Source of the DNA: an uncultured Oscillospiraceae bacterium | GTDB taxonomy: Bacteria > Bacillota > Clostridia > Oscillospirales > Oscillospiraceae | NCBI GenBank assembly: GCA_934590505.1 | Contig: CAKTPC010000140.1 | Coordinates: 1 to 5,066, forward strand | DNA: 5,066 bases | Reading direction: 5' to 3' | Part shown: positions 1 to 4,990 of the stretch, in pieces | Numbering within the stretch: the stretch's first letter is position 1 | Layout: each line of letters opens with the position of its first letter | Translations under genes and position numbers: made by a program | The notes under the pieces: model-generated | The model's database searches: none | Seen by the model: the letters and a program-made list of their open reading frames with translations, nothing else | Told to the model about the DNA's origin: nothing

Positions 1-624
1 ACCGCTGACACCGTCCGTCCCGCGCTCCAGCTCGTCAAGACCAAGAAGGGCGCAAACCTCGTCAGCTCCTGCTTCATTCTGACCCGCGGCGATGAGATGC
101 TCTGCATGGGTGACTGCGCAATAAACATCTCCTATGAGGACAGACTCGACAAGGAGGGCAATGTCGTTCTCTCCGCTGCCGATCAGCTCGCCGAGGTCGC
201 CATCGAGACTGCAAAGACCGCGAAGGTTTTCGGCATGGACCCGAAGGTCGCCATGCTGTCCTACTCCACCAAGGGCTCCGGCAAGGGCGCATCCGTCGAC
301 CTCGTCCGCAACGCCACTGCGATAGTCAAGGAAAAGGCTCCCGAGCTTGCGGTCGACGGCGAGATGCAGTTTGACGCCGCTGTCTCTCCCACGGTCGGCC
401 AGCTCAAGTTCCCCGGCAGCAAGGTCGCAGGCTATGCCAACACCTTTATCTTCCCGGAGATTCAGTCCGGCAACATCGGCTATAAGATCGCTCAGCGGCT
501 CGGCGGCTTCGCGGCCTACGGCCCGATTCTCCAGGGTCTGAACGCTCCTATCAACGACCTCAGCCGCGGCTGCAACGCCGAAGAGGTCTACCTGATGAGC
601 ATTATAACCGCCGCCCTCGTCTGA
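1..624 (+). CDS. pta: Phosphate acetyltransferase (phosphotransacetylase), C-terminal part
   Basis: This enzyme interconverts acetyl-CoA plus phosphate with acetyl phosphate plus CoA in the cytoplasm; with acetate kinase it makes ATP and acetate. The frame is open from the first base and ends at TGA 622-624, giving 207 residues. Family members are usually about 320-340 residues, so roughly the first third lies outside the window. Diagnostic segments are VSSCFIL near residue 21, the glycine-rich SYSTKGSGKG (about 85-94), the DGEMQFDAA stretch (about 119-127), the NTFIFPEIQSGNIGYKIAQR block (about 147-166) and the catalytic INDLSRGC (184-191). Ser188 and Arg189 match the active-site Ser309/Arg310 known from the Methanosarcina enzyme. 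The position matching its Asp316 reads Glu195 here, a conservative change. No acetate kinase gene follows; a structured gap and then tadA do. Identity is very secure. Confidence 0.96.
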   Translation, partial: TADTVRPALQLVKTKKGANLVSSCFILTRGDEMLCMGDCAINISYEDRLDKEGNVVLSAADQLAEVAIETAKTAKVFGMDPKVAMLSYSTKGSGKGASVDLVRNATAIVKEKAPELAVDGEMQFDAAVSPTVGQLKFPGSKVAGYANTFIFPEIQSGNIGYKIAQRLGGFAAYGPILQGLNAPINDLSRGCNAEEVYLMSIITAALV

Positions 625-629
625 GCGTC

Positions 630-693
630 AGAATAACACCGCAAGGTCATGCCGCGCCGCAGGCGGCACGGCATCGACCGGCGATATTATTCT
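630..693 (+). terminator. Long imperfect hairpin after pta, probable terminator
   Basis: The hairpin begins 6 bases after the pta stop. Arms pair as 630-636 with 687-693 (AGAATAA/TTATTCT), 640-642 with 681-683, 645-648 with 676-679 (GGTC/GACC), 649-654 with 669-674 (ATGCCG/CGGCAT) and 656-659 with 664-667 (GCCG/CGGC), closing on a CAGG loop. A pyrimidine-rich tail (TCCTTTT, 694-700) follows. The tail is a poor T-run, so termination is plausible but not certain; it could equally protect the pta 3' end from decay. Confidence 0.5.
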
Positions 694-699
694 TCCTTT

Positions 700-734
700 T
701 CGATTTGAACCCACTTCGTTGGGCTTCAAATCGA
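700..734. repeat. Inverted repeat (hairpin) in the pta-tadA gap
   Basis: The arm TCGATTTGAA (700-709) is exactly complementary to TTCAAATCGA (725-734). The stem continues with CCCA (710-713) against TGGG (720-723), with C724 bulged, and closes on a six-base loop CTTCGT. This gives a 14-bp stem with one bulge. There is no T-run after it on the plus strand, so it is not a standard plus-strand terminator. Read on the minus strand it is followed by AAAAGGAAG. Function unknown; it could be part of a dispersed intergenic repeat or of a structured leader for tadA. Confidence 0.6.
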
Positions 735-770
735 GTTACAAGGGAACGGGAACGCTGCAACATAACGAAA

Positions 771-800
771 GGCGCACCGCTGTGCGGTGCGCCGTTTTTA
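771..800 (+). terminator. Intrinsic terminator directly upstream of tadA
   Basis: Perfect 10-bp GC-rich arms GGCGCACCGC (771-780) and GCGGTGCGCC (784-793) enclose a TGT loop and are followed by GTTTTTA (794-800). This is the strongest intrinsic terminator signal in the window. It may be the real end of the pta transcript. It also lies only four bases before the tadA ribosome binding site, so any transcript entering tadA from upstream must pass through it. Confidence 0.85.
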
Positions 801-804
801 TTCC

Positions 805-809
805 GGAGG
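805..809 (+). promoter_or_regulatory. tadA ribosome binding site
   Basis: GGAGG lies seven bases before ATG 817 and decides the start over an in-frame ATG at 787, which falls inside the terminator stem and would lack a ribosome binding site. Confidence 0.8.
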
Positions 810-816
810 CTTCGCC

Positions 817-1263
817 ATGACGAATGAAGAATACATGTCCCTCGCCCTTGATCTTGCGCGCGAGGCGGCGGAGCATGGCGAGGTTCCTGTCGGCTGCGTG
901 ATCGCCGACGCCGAAGGCCGTGTCATAGGCCGCGGGCGCAACCGCCGCGAGGAGCTCTGCGATGCGGCCGCCCATGCCGAGGTCGAGGCCATCCGCGAGG
1001 CCGGGGCTGCGCTCGGCAGCTGGCGGCTCGAGGGCTGCACGATGTATGTGACGCTCGAGCCTTGCCCGATGTGTACCGGCGCGATAATAAACTCCCGCAT
1101 CCCCTGCCTTGTATTCGGCGCGCGCGACGCCGTCACAGGCTCCTGCGGCAGCGTCATTGACCTGTTCTTTGAAAACTACGGGCACCACCCGAAGGTCTAC
1201 GCCGGCGTCCTCGGAGACGAGAGCGCGGCGCTTCTTCGCAATTTCTTCAAGGGGCTGCGCTGA
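817..1263 (+). CDS. tadA: tRNA-specific adenosine deaminase
   Basis: TadA deaminates adenosine-34 (wobble position) of tRNA-Arg(ACG) to inosine, so that one tRNA reads CGU, CGC and CGA. The product has 148 residues, normal for the family. It shows the zinc deaminase signature: HAE at residues 53-55 (zinc ligand His53 and proton-shuttling Glu55) and EPCPMC at 81-86 (zinc ligands Cys83 and Cys86). Family features around this include EVPVGCVI (22-29), the NRREE segment before the HAE motif, GCTMYVTLEPC, and the C-terminal VYAGVLGDES...LLRNFFKGLR helix region. The start is ATG 817, with GGAGG upstream. The gene stands alone: a terminator precedes it and a palindromic terminator follows 12 bases after its stop. 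I could not find a convincing promoter in the gap. Guanine deaminase is a related alternative, but the EVPVG and C-terminal features favour TadA. Confidence 0.95.
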   Translation: MTNEEYMSLALDLAREAAEHGEVPVGCVIADAEGRVIGRGRNRREELCDAAAHAEVEAIREAGAALGSWRLEGCTMYVTLEPCPMCTGAIINSRIPCLVFGARDAVTGSCGSVIDLFFENYGHHPKVYAGVLGDESAALLRNFFKGLR

Positions 1264-1275
1264 ATATTTGCTTTA

Positions 1276-1321
1276 ATATGTTAAACACCCACGAACAGCT
1301 GTTCGTGGGTGTTTAACATAT
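1276..1321. terminator. Perfect 46-bp palindrome, probable bidirectional terminator
   Basis: Bases 1276-1298 are exactly complementary to 1299-1321, centred on CAGCTG. It starts 12 bases after the tadA stop and, on the other strand, 14 bases after the rplT stop, so it serves two converging transcripts symmetrically. The core ACACCCACGAAC stem is flanked by A/T-rich arms (TTAA, ATAT). The only T-tract is GTTTAACATAT, weaker than in a standard terminator, so the terminator call rests mainly on position and stem strength. Confidence 0.7.
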
Positions 1322-1335
1322 GTCGTCTCGCTCAA

Positions 1336-1689
1336 TTACTTTGCGTTCTTTGCGAGGTCGCAGAGAGCGGTGAAAGCGGCGGGATCGTGGATAGCGGTCT
1401 CGGAGAGCATCTTGCGGTTCATATCGATACCGGCGAGCTTCAAGCCGTGCATGAAGGTGGAGTAGTTCATGCCGTTCATCTTGCAGCCTGCGCTGATACG
1501 GGTAATCCACAGCTTGCGGAAGTCTCTCTTCTTCTGCTTACGGCCAACGTAAGCATAGCGGCCGGACTTCATCAGCTGCTCGTTTGCCATCTTATAGTGA
1601 CGGGACTTGTTGCCCCAGTAACCCTTAGCAAGACCAAGAATCTTACTTCTGTGCTTGCGGGTCATCATTGCGCCTTTAACTCTTGCCAT
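1336..1689 (-). CDS. rplT: 50S ribosomal protein L20
   Basis: L20 binds 23S rRNA and is needed early in 50S assembly. In Bacillus it also represses its own operon through the infC leader. The product has 117 residues, the usual length. It opens with MARVKGAMMTRKHRSKIL and carries the typical KGYWGNKSRHYK, AYVGRKQKKRDFRKLWI and RISAGCKMNGMNYSTFMHGLKLAGI blocks; the N-terminal third is rich in Arg and Lys, as expected for the RNA-binding extension. CCTCCT at 1698-1703 (AGGAGG on the coding strand) sits eight bases before the start. It is the last gene of infC-rpmI-rplT, 29 bases after rpmI, and is followed by the 46-bp palindrome. Nothing is truncated. Confidence 0.98.
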   Translation of the reverse strand: MARVKGAMMTRKHRSKILGLAKGYWGNKSRHYKMANEQLMKSGRYAYVGRKQKKRDFRKLWITRISAGCKMNGMNYSTFMHGLKLAGIDMNRKMLSETAIHDPAAFTALCDLAKNAK

Positions 1690-1718
1690 TTGATTATCCT
1701 CCTATATAGCGTCTGCCC

Positions 1719-1916
1719 TTATTTGTAAGGGATCATTTTCTTGATGGTTGCTTCGTTGGTTGCGTCGGCATAAGCCTCGGAACGCAGACGACGGCAGCGC
1801 TTGGTGTCCTTCTTGGTGAGGATATGGCTCTTGAATGCATGAGCGCGCTTGACCTTGCCGCTCTTGGTGAGATTGAATCTCTTCTTTGCACCGCTATGGG
1901 TCTTAAGTTTTGGCAT
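1719..1916 (-). CDS. rpmI: 50S ribosomal protein L35
   Basis: L35 is a small basic protein of the large ribosomal subunit. The product has 65 residues, the normal size, and begins MPKLKTHSGAKKRFNLTKSGKVKR, which is the family signature; it continues with AHAFKSHILTKKDTKRCRRLR and ends KKMIPYK. CTCCTT at 1925-1930 (AAGGAG on the coding strand) lies eight bases before the ATG. It is the middle gene of the operon, 62 bases after infC and 29 bases before rplT, so it is almost certainly co-transcribed and under the same leader control. An imperfect hairpin lies in the infC-rpmI gap. Confidence 0.98.
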   Translation of the reverse strand: MPKLKTHSGAKKRFNLTKSGKVKRAHAFKSHILTKKDTKRCRRLRSEAYADATNEATIKKMIPYK

Positions 1917-1946
1917 GATATTTTCTCCTTCCGTGACTGGGTTAAA

Positions 1947-1969
1947 ATACAGGGAGCTTCCCTCTGTAT
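1947..1969 (-). other. Imperfect hairpin between infC and rpmI
   Basis: ATACA (1947-1951) pairs with TGTAT (1965-1969) and GGGA (1952-1955) with TCCC (1959-1962), leaving a GCT loop and two bulged bases. On the coding (minus) strand it is followed by TTTTAAC, too weak for a good terminator. It may mark an RNA processing or pausing site, or it may be chance. Confidence 0.35.
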
Positions 1970-1978
1970 ACTGATGAA

Positions 1979-2566
1979 TTATTCCTCCGCTGCGGGAGCA
2001 TCGGCGGTCTCTTCCTTGGGCTGCTTGGGCTTTGCCGGCTTTTTCGGCGGGGTCTGCGGCTTCGGCGAGAGGAACATAGACATGCTCCTGCCCTCAAGCT
2101 TGGGCGTCTTGTCAAGGTTTGCTATCTCCGCGCACTTAGCCGCGAAGTCCTTCAGCAGCGTCTCGCCGATCTCGGTGTGCGCCATCTCTCTGCCTCTGAA
2201 GCGCACGGAGACCTTGAGACGGTTGCCTTCGTTAAGGAACTTCTGGCCGTTTTTCAGCTTGGTGTTGAAGTCGTTCGTGTCGATGCCGGGGGACATGCGT
2301 ATCTCCTTGACCTCGATAACGCGCTGGTTCTTCTTGGCTTCCTTCTCCTTCTTGGTCTGCTCGAAGCGGAATTTGCCGTAGTCCATCACTTTGCAGACGG
2401 GGGGATTGGAGCCCGGAGCGATCTTGACCAGATCGAGGTCATGCTCGGCGGCTACCTTCAGAGCTTCCTCTGCGGACATGATACCGAGCTGTTCGCCCTG
2501 AGCACCTATCAGGCGCACTTCCTTGTCAAGTATCTCTTCGTTAATCTGATGAGCAGCGTTTGCGAT
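1979..2566 (-). CDS. infC: Translation initiation factor IF-3, with probable ATC start
   Basis: IF3 binds the 30S subunit, prevents premature 50S joining and rejects wrong start codons. The N-domain begins with the typical INEEILDKEVRLIG; the linker is MDYGKFRFEQTKKEKEAKKNQ; the C-domain has EIRMSPGIDTNDFNTKLKN and VSVRFRGREMAHTEIG. There is no ATG, GTG or TTG at a sensible place. GGAGG (coding strand of 2575-2579) lies eight bases before an ATC codon at 2566-2564, giving 195 residues that start ANAAHQINEE after the initiator. This matches the rare AUU start of infC in Escherichia coli, where the odd codon allows autoregulation. The next ATG upstream, at 2755, lies within the promoter and would translate the leader. 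The last 28 residues (about 168-195) form a Lys/Pro/Ala/Glu-rich tail longer than in Bacillus IF3. First gene of the operon. Confidence 0.96.
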   Translation of the reverse strand: MANAAHQINEEILDKEVRLIGAQGEQLGIMSAEEALKVAAEHDLDLVKIAPGSNPPVCKVMDYGKFRFEQTKKEKEAKKNQRVIEVKEIRMSPGIDTNDFNTKLKNGQKFLNEGNRLKVSVRFRGREMAHTEIGETLLKDFAAKCAEIANLDKTPKLEGRSMSMFLSPKPQTPPKKPAKPKQPKEETADAPAAEE

Positions 2567-2720
2567 TGTTAACACCTCCGGAAAAAATAAAAAGCGCGGA
2601 GCATCGGCATCCGCGCGTAAAAACACATCTGGGGCTCCATAGAGCCGTGCTTTTATTGACCTCGGCAAGCCTTTTGCTGCCGGGTGAGGACGGCGGACAC
2701 CGCACCTACTTTGTTTTAGC
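2567..2720 (-). promoter_or_regulatory. infC operon leader, probable L20-responsive attenuator
   Basis: About 150 nt lie between the likely transcription start and infC. On the minus strand the leader holds a GCGG-TGT-CCGC hairpin (2703-2693), a CGGCAGC/GCT-TGCCG hairpin (2682-2663), a GGCTC-TATG-GAGCC hairpin (2646-2633) and then a terminator. A TCCGC segment at 2697-2693 repeats the terminator's 3' arm and could pair with the 5' arm as an antiterminator. Position, operon and architecture match the L20 leader known in Firmicutes, where L20 binding favours termination. The class is assigned by context; I could not align it to a covariance model. Confidence 0.72.
2582..2616 (-). terminator. 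Attenuator terminator in the infC leader
   Basis: On the minus strand GCGCGGA (2616-2610) pairs with TCCGCGC (2600-2594) around a nine-base loop and is followed by TTTTTATTTTTT (2593-2582). The T-run ends three bases before the infC ribosome binding site, so termination here silences the whole operon. Confidence 0.85.
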
Positions 2721-2726
2721 TTAGAT

Positions 2727-2755
2727 AATATAACAGCTTTTGCCCGTAATGTCAA
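2727..2755 (-). promoter_or_regulatory. Promoter of infC-rpmI-rplT
   Basis: On the minus strand a perfect TTGACA (-35, positions 2755-2750) is followed after 17 bases by TATATT (-10, 2732-2727). This is close to the sigma-A/sigma-70 consensus and predicts a start near 2720. The -35 box begins only seven bases after the stop codon of the upstream acyltransferase gene. Confidence 0.85.
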
Positions 2756-2762
2756 GGCTTTT

Positions 2763-3842
2763 TTAAAGCTGCCGGGCAGTTTTTGCAGATGAGATCAGCC
2801 GGTCCGTCAGGCGTGTGGCTCTGTCTGCAATAATATGAAGCAGCCAGCCAGCAAGTGTGAATACCGCGATCTCGATAAGGTTCACCGCGAGGCCGACGAT
2901 ACCGGCATTCCACAGCGCTTGCACCAGGATCGGAGCGATATATTCATGCGTGCAGTATAGGTCAAGACTCATCTTCCCGTAAAAGCCGAAAAATTTGTTG
3001 ATGGCACGCGTCGCCCTGCCTGCCCGGTCAAGCAGGCCGAACAGCTCCGCGAGAAGCGTCGTGAGACCGAAAGCGACAAGGATCCCCGGAATAAAGCCGT
3101 TCGGCAGGAACCTGAAGAAGCTTATGTTGTGGATCGCAGCCAGCCAGCCGAGCGGTATACCCACCGCGGCTGAAAGCAGCGCAACGGTGTTGAATGTCCG
3201 GCGGCTCAGCTTTAGTCCCCCGTTCTGCTGCTGCCAGCCAAGAAGAACCCCCAGCACGAAGGTCGGCACCCGGGTTATGGCCATGAAAACGACAGGCCTG
3301 AAAACCTTGAGCATCGGTATTGAGCACAGGTACCATACCACGATGAACAGCGCCGTAAAGCGCGGCTTGCTGCGGCTGCGGGAGAAGAAGCGCCAGTATA
3401 TCGGAAAAAGCAAATATGTAGCGGTAATCGCCGAAATAAACCACAGGAAGAATATATGCAGGGGTCTATACTTGATAAAGAATCCTACGCCGGACACAGC
3501 GAGCAGATAATGCGGAAAGCTCCAGCCGTCCATGATCGCCTGAATTGCCGCAGCTATCAGCACGGGGTAGGCAAGGCGCCTGAACCTGCGCAGCAGGTAC
3601 TGCTTTGTACCGTGCCTGACTATTGCATAGCTCAGTCCGATACCGGAAAGCAGGAAAAATATATCCACGCCGAAATAGCCCATCTTTGAGATCGCAAGCT
3701 CTATGTAATACAGAAGCTTTGGTGAGGTCTCCGGCACGGCCAGGCGGTACCACGTATGGTAAACGATGACCCAGAGTGCGGAGAAGCCCATTATCTGTCC
3801 GCGGTATTTGTTTATCAGTGCGATCGATTCTGTGTTGTTCAT
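2763..3842 (-). CDS. Membrane acyltransferase, family 3
   Basis: Members of this family (Acyl_transf_3) transfer acetyl or other acyl groups to sugars or polymers at the membrane, typically cell-wall or exopolysaccharide components. The product has 359 residues, normal for the family, and is strongly hydrophobic with about ten likely membrane segments. Family marks are a short N-terminal KYRGQIMG (12-19), the presumed catalytic His29 in VIVYHTW, GVDIFFLLSG (58-67), the basic loop RRFRRLAYP (85-93), RVPTFVLGVLLG (191-202) and CTHEY (297-301). GGAG on the coding strand of 3848-3851 sits five bases before the ATG. It is divergent from the CmpB-like gene, sharing a 71-bp gap. No clear terminator follows; its transcript would run into the infC leader. 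The acceptor substrate cannot be told from sequence, so no symbol is given. Confidence 0.88.
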   Translation of the reverse strand: MNNTESIALINKYRGQIMGFSALWVIVYHTWYRLAVPETSPKLLYYIELAISKMGYFGVDIFFLLSGIGLSYAIVRHGTKQYLLRRFRRLAYPVLIAAAIQAIMDGWSFPHYLLAVSGVGFFIKYRPLHIFFLWFISAITATYLLFPIYWRFFSRSRSKPRFTALFIVVWYLCSIPMLKVFRPVVFMAITRVPTFVLGVLLGWQQQNGGLKLSRRTFNTVALLSAAVGIPLGWLAAIHNISFFRFLPNGFIPGILVAFGLTTLLAELFGLLDRAGRATRAINKFFGFYGKMSLDLYCTHEYIAPILVQALWNAGIVGLAVNLIEIAVFTLAGWLLHIIADRATRLTDRLISSAKTARQL

Positions 3843-3868
3843 AAAAACTCCATCGGGACAATATTAAA

Positions 3869-3883
3869 TCCGGATAATCCGGA
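3869..3883. promoter_or_regulatory. 15-bp palindrome in the divergent gap, possible operator
   Basis: TCCGGAT and ATCCGGA are exact inverted arms around a single central A, in the 71-bp gap between the divergent acyltransferase and CmpB-like genes. A TATAAG (3889-3894, possible plus-strand -10) lies just beyond it, but no good -35 box is seen. The symmetry and location suit a dimeric regulator, though nothing names one. Confidence 0.4.
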
Positions 3884-3913
3884 GAAACTATAAGCGGAAA
3901 GTGAGGAGATACC

Positions 3914-4282
3914 GTGCAATACGTGCTTATTTATGCCGCGGGCGGGCTGCTCTACGGCCTTATAGAGATACTCTGGCGCGGCTGGACGCATTGGAGCATG
4001 GTGCTCTGCGGCGGGCTGTGCTTTCTCATGATGTACCTGATTTCCGATCTGCCGCTGTGCCTTATGAAAAAGTGCGTGCTGAGCTCCGCCGCGATATGCA
4101 CGGCGGAGTTCTATACCGGCTGCCTTGTGAACCTGCGTCTCGGCTGGAACGTGTGGGATTACTCCGCCGAGGGGCTGAACCTCCTCGGCCAGATATGCCC
4201 GCGCTTTGCGCTGCTGTGGCTGCTGCTGTCCGTGCCCGGACTCTGGCTGTGCAGCCGTATCAGGAAAATGTTATCTCAGTAG
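3914..4282 (+). CDS. Small membrane protein, putative ABC-transporter type IV (CmpB-like) family
   Basis: The product has 122 residues and about four membrane segments. It carries the conserved features I associate with the putative ABC-transporter type IV family (CmpB-like, Pfam ABC_trans_CmpB): GLLYGLIE (11-18), RGWTHWSM (22-29), GGLCFL (33-38), GCLVNLRLGWNVWDYS (69-84) and NLLGQICP (89-96). The function of the family is not firmly established, and no ATPase partner lies nearby, so a transport role is only a family label. The start is GTG 3914, with GAGGAG at 3903-3908 five bases upstream; the next in-frame ATG falls inside the conserved THWSM motif and would be too late. The gene overlaps the convergent deoC by 7 bp at the stop codons. 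It is divergent from the acyltransferase. Confidence 0.85.
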   Translation: MQYVLIYAAGGLLYGLIEILWRGWTHWSMVLCGGLCFLMMYLISDLPLCLMKKCVLSSAAICTAEFYTGCLVNLRLGWNVWDYSAEGLNLLGQICPRFALLWLLLSVPGLWLCSRIRKMLSQ

Positions 4283-4959
4283 TTCTCGTTTGGCGCACCA
4301 GCCTCGTTCTCGAGCTCCATCGCAAGCTTTACTATGCGGCTCGTTCCGAGGCGCTCCGCGCCGAGCTCGATGAAGTCCTCCGCATCCTTGAGGGAGGAGA
4401 TGCCGCCGGCTGCCTTGACCTTGACGGAAGCCGGGCAGTTCTCGCGCATGAGCTTCACGTCCTCGCGCGTCGCGCCGCCCTTGGAAAAGCCGGTGGAGGT
4501 CTTGATGAAGTCCGCGCCGCAGTCGGTAACTATGCGACACATGTGTATCTTCTCCTCGTCCGTCAGCAGGCAGCACTCGATTATGACCTTGAGGATCTTA
4601 CCGCGCGTCGCCTCGCGCACGGCGCGTATGTCGTTTGCCACGTCGACCCAGCAGCCGTCCTTGACCATAGAGAGGTTTATGACCATGTCTATCTCGTCCG
4701 CGCCGTTCTTTATTGCGTCGGCAGCCTCGAAGGCCTTGACGGCGGTAGTCATATAGCCGTTCGGGAAGCCGATGACCGTGCATATCTTCAGCTTATCGCC
4801 AACGTAGCGCTTCGCGCCCGCAACATGGCAGGGCGGGATGCACACACTCGCGCAGTTATACTTTATCGCCTGGTCGCAGAGCTTTTTGATCTCCTCGCTC
4901 GTGCAGTCGACGCGCAGGAGGGTATGGTCGCATTTTTCCAGTATTTCTTTAATGTCCAT
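4276..4959 (-). CDS. deoC: Deoxyribose-phosphate aldolase
   Basis: DeoC splits 2-deoxyribose 5-phosphate into glyceraldehyde 3-phosphate and acetaldehyde, the last step of deoxynucleoside catabolism. The product has 227 residues, normal for bacterial DERA, a TIM barrel. It starts MDIKEILEKCDHTLL and contains CTVIGFPNGYMTTAVKAFEA (60-79), GADEIDMVIN with the relay Asp91, KVIIECCLL (124-132), FIKTSTGFSKGGAT with the Schiff-base Lys153, and VKAAGGI with the second active-site Lys182. All expected catalytic residues are present. AAGGAG (coding strand of 4967-4972) lies seven bases before ATG 4959; upstream in-frame ATGs would place the start inside the promoter. No other deo genes (deoA, deoD, deoB) are next to it in the window. 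Its 3' end overlaps the convergent CmpB-like gene. Confidence 0.97.
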   Translation of the reverse strand: MDIKEILEKCDHTLLRVDCTSEEIKKLCDQAIKYNCASVCIPPCHVAGAKRYVGDKLKICTVIGFPNGYMTTAVKAFEAADAIKNGADEIDMVINLSMVKDGCWVDVANDIRAVREATRGKILKVIIECCLLTDEEKIHMCRIVTDCGADFIKTSTGFSKGGATREDVKLMRENCPASVKVKAAGGISSLKDAEDFIELGAERLGTSRIVKLAMELENEAGAPNENY

Positions 4960-4990
4960 AATATGGCTCCTTTTCAATGTTACTGCCCGT

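Noticed and set aside
700..734. Read on the minus strand, GGGTTCAAATCGA resembles a tRNA T-loop.
   Set aside because: The T-stem does not pair properly and no acceptor, D or anticodon arms are present; it is explained by the inverted repeat.
759..766. AACATAAC as a possible -10 box for tadA.
   Set aside because: The match is weak and no acceptable -35 box is found at the right distance.
736..1188. Minus-strand open frame of 150 codons.
   Set aside because: It is antisense to tadA, and runs through the terminator and hairpin region; a shadow of GC-rich coding sequence.
1291..1304. CGAACAGCTGTTCG inside the 46-bp palindrome resembles the LexA (SOS) box of Firmicutes.
   Set aside because: It differs from the usual CGAAC-N4-GTTCG centre preference and lies between two gene ends with no promoter, so a LexA operator makes little sense here.
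1309..1728. Plus-strand open frame of 139 codons.
   Set aside because: It lies antisense to rplT, which is certain, has no good ribosome binding site and resembles no family I know.
2567..2755. Longer IF3 reading frame with 63 extra N-terminal residues from an ATG at 2755.
   Set aside because: Those codons cover the promoter and attenuator, and the ATG overlaps the -35 box, so it cannot be in the mRNA from this promoter.
2734..2771. CAGCTTT (2734-2740) and AAAGCTG (2765-2771) as a terminator for the acyltransferase.
   Set aside because: The loop is 24 bases, the stem is AT-rich and there is no T-run after it on the minus strand.
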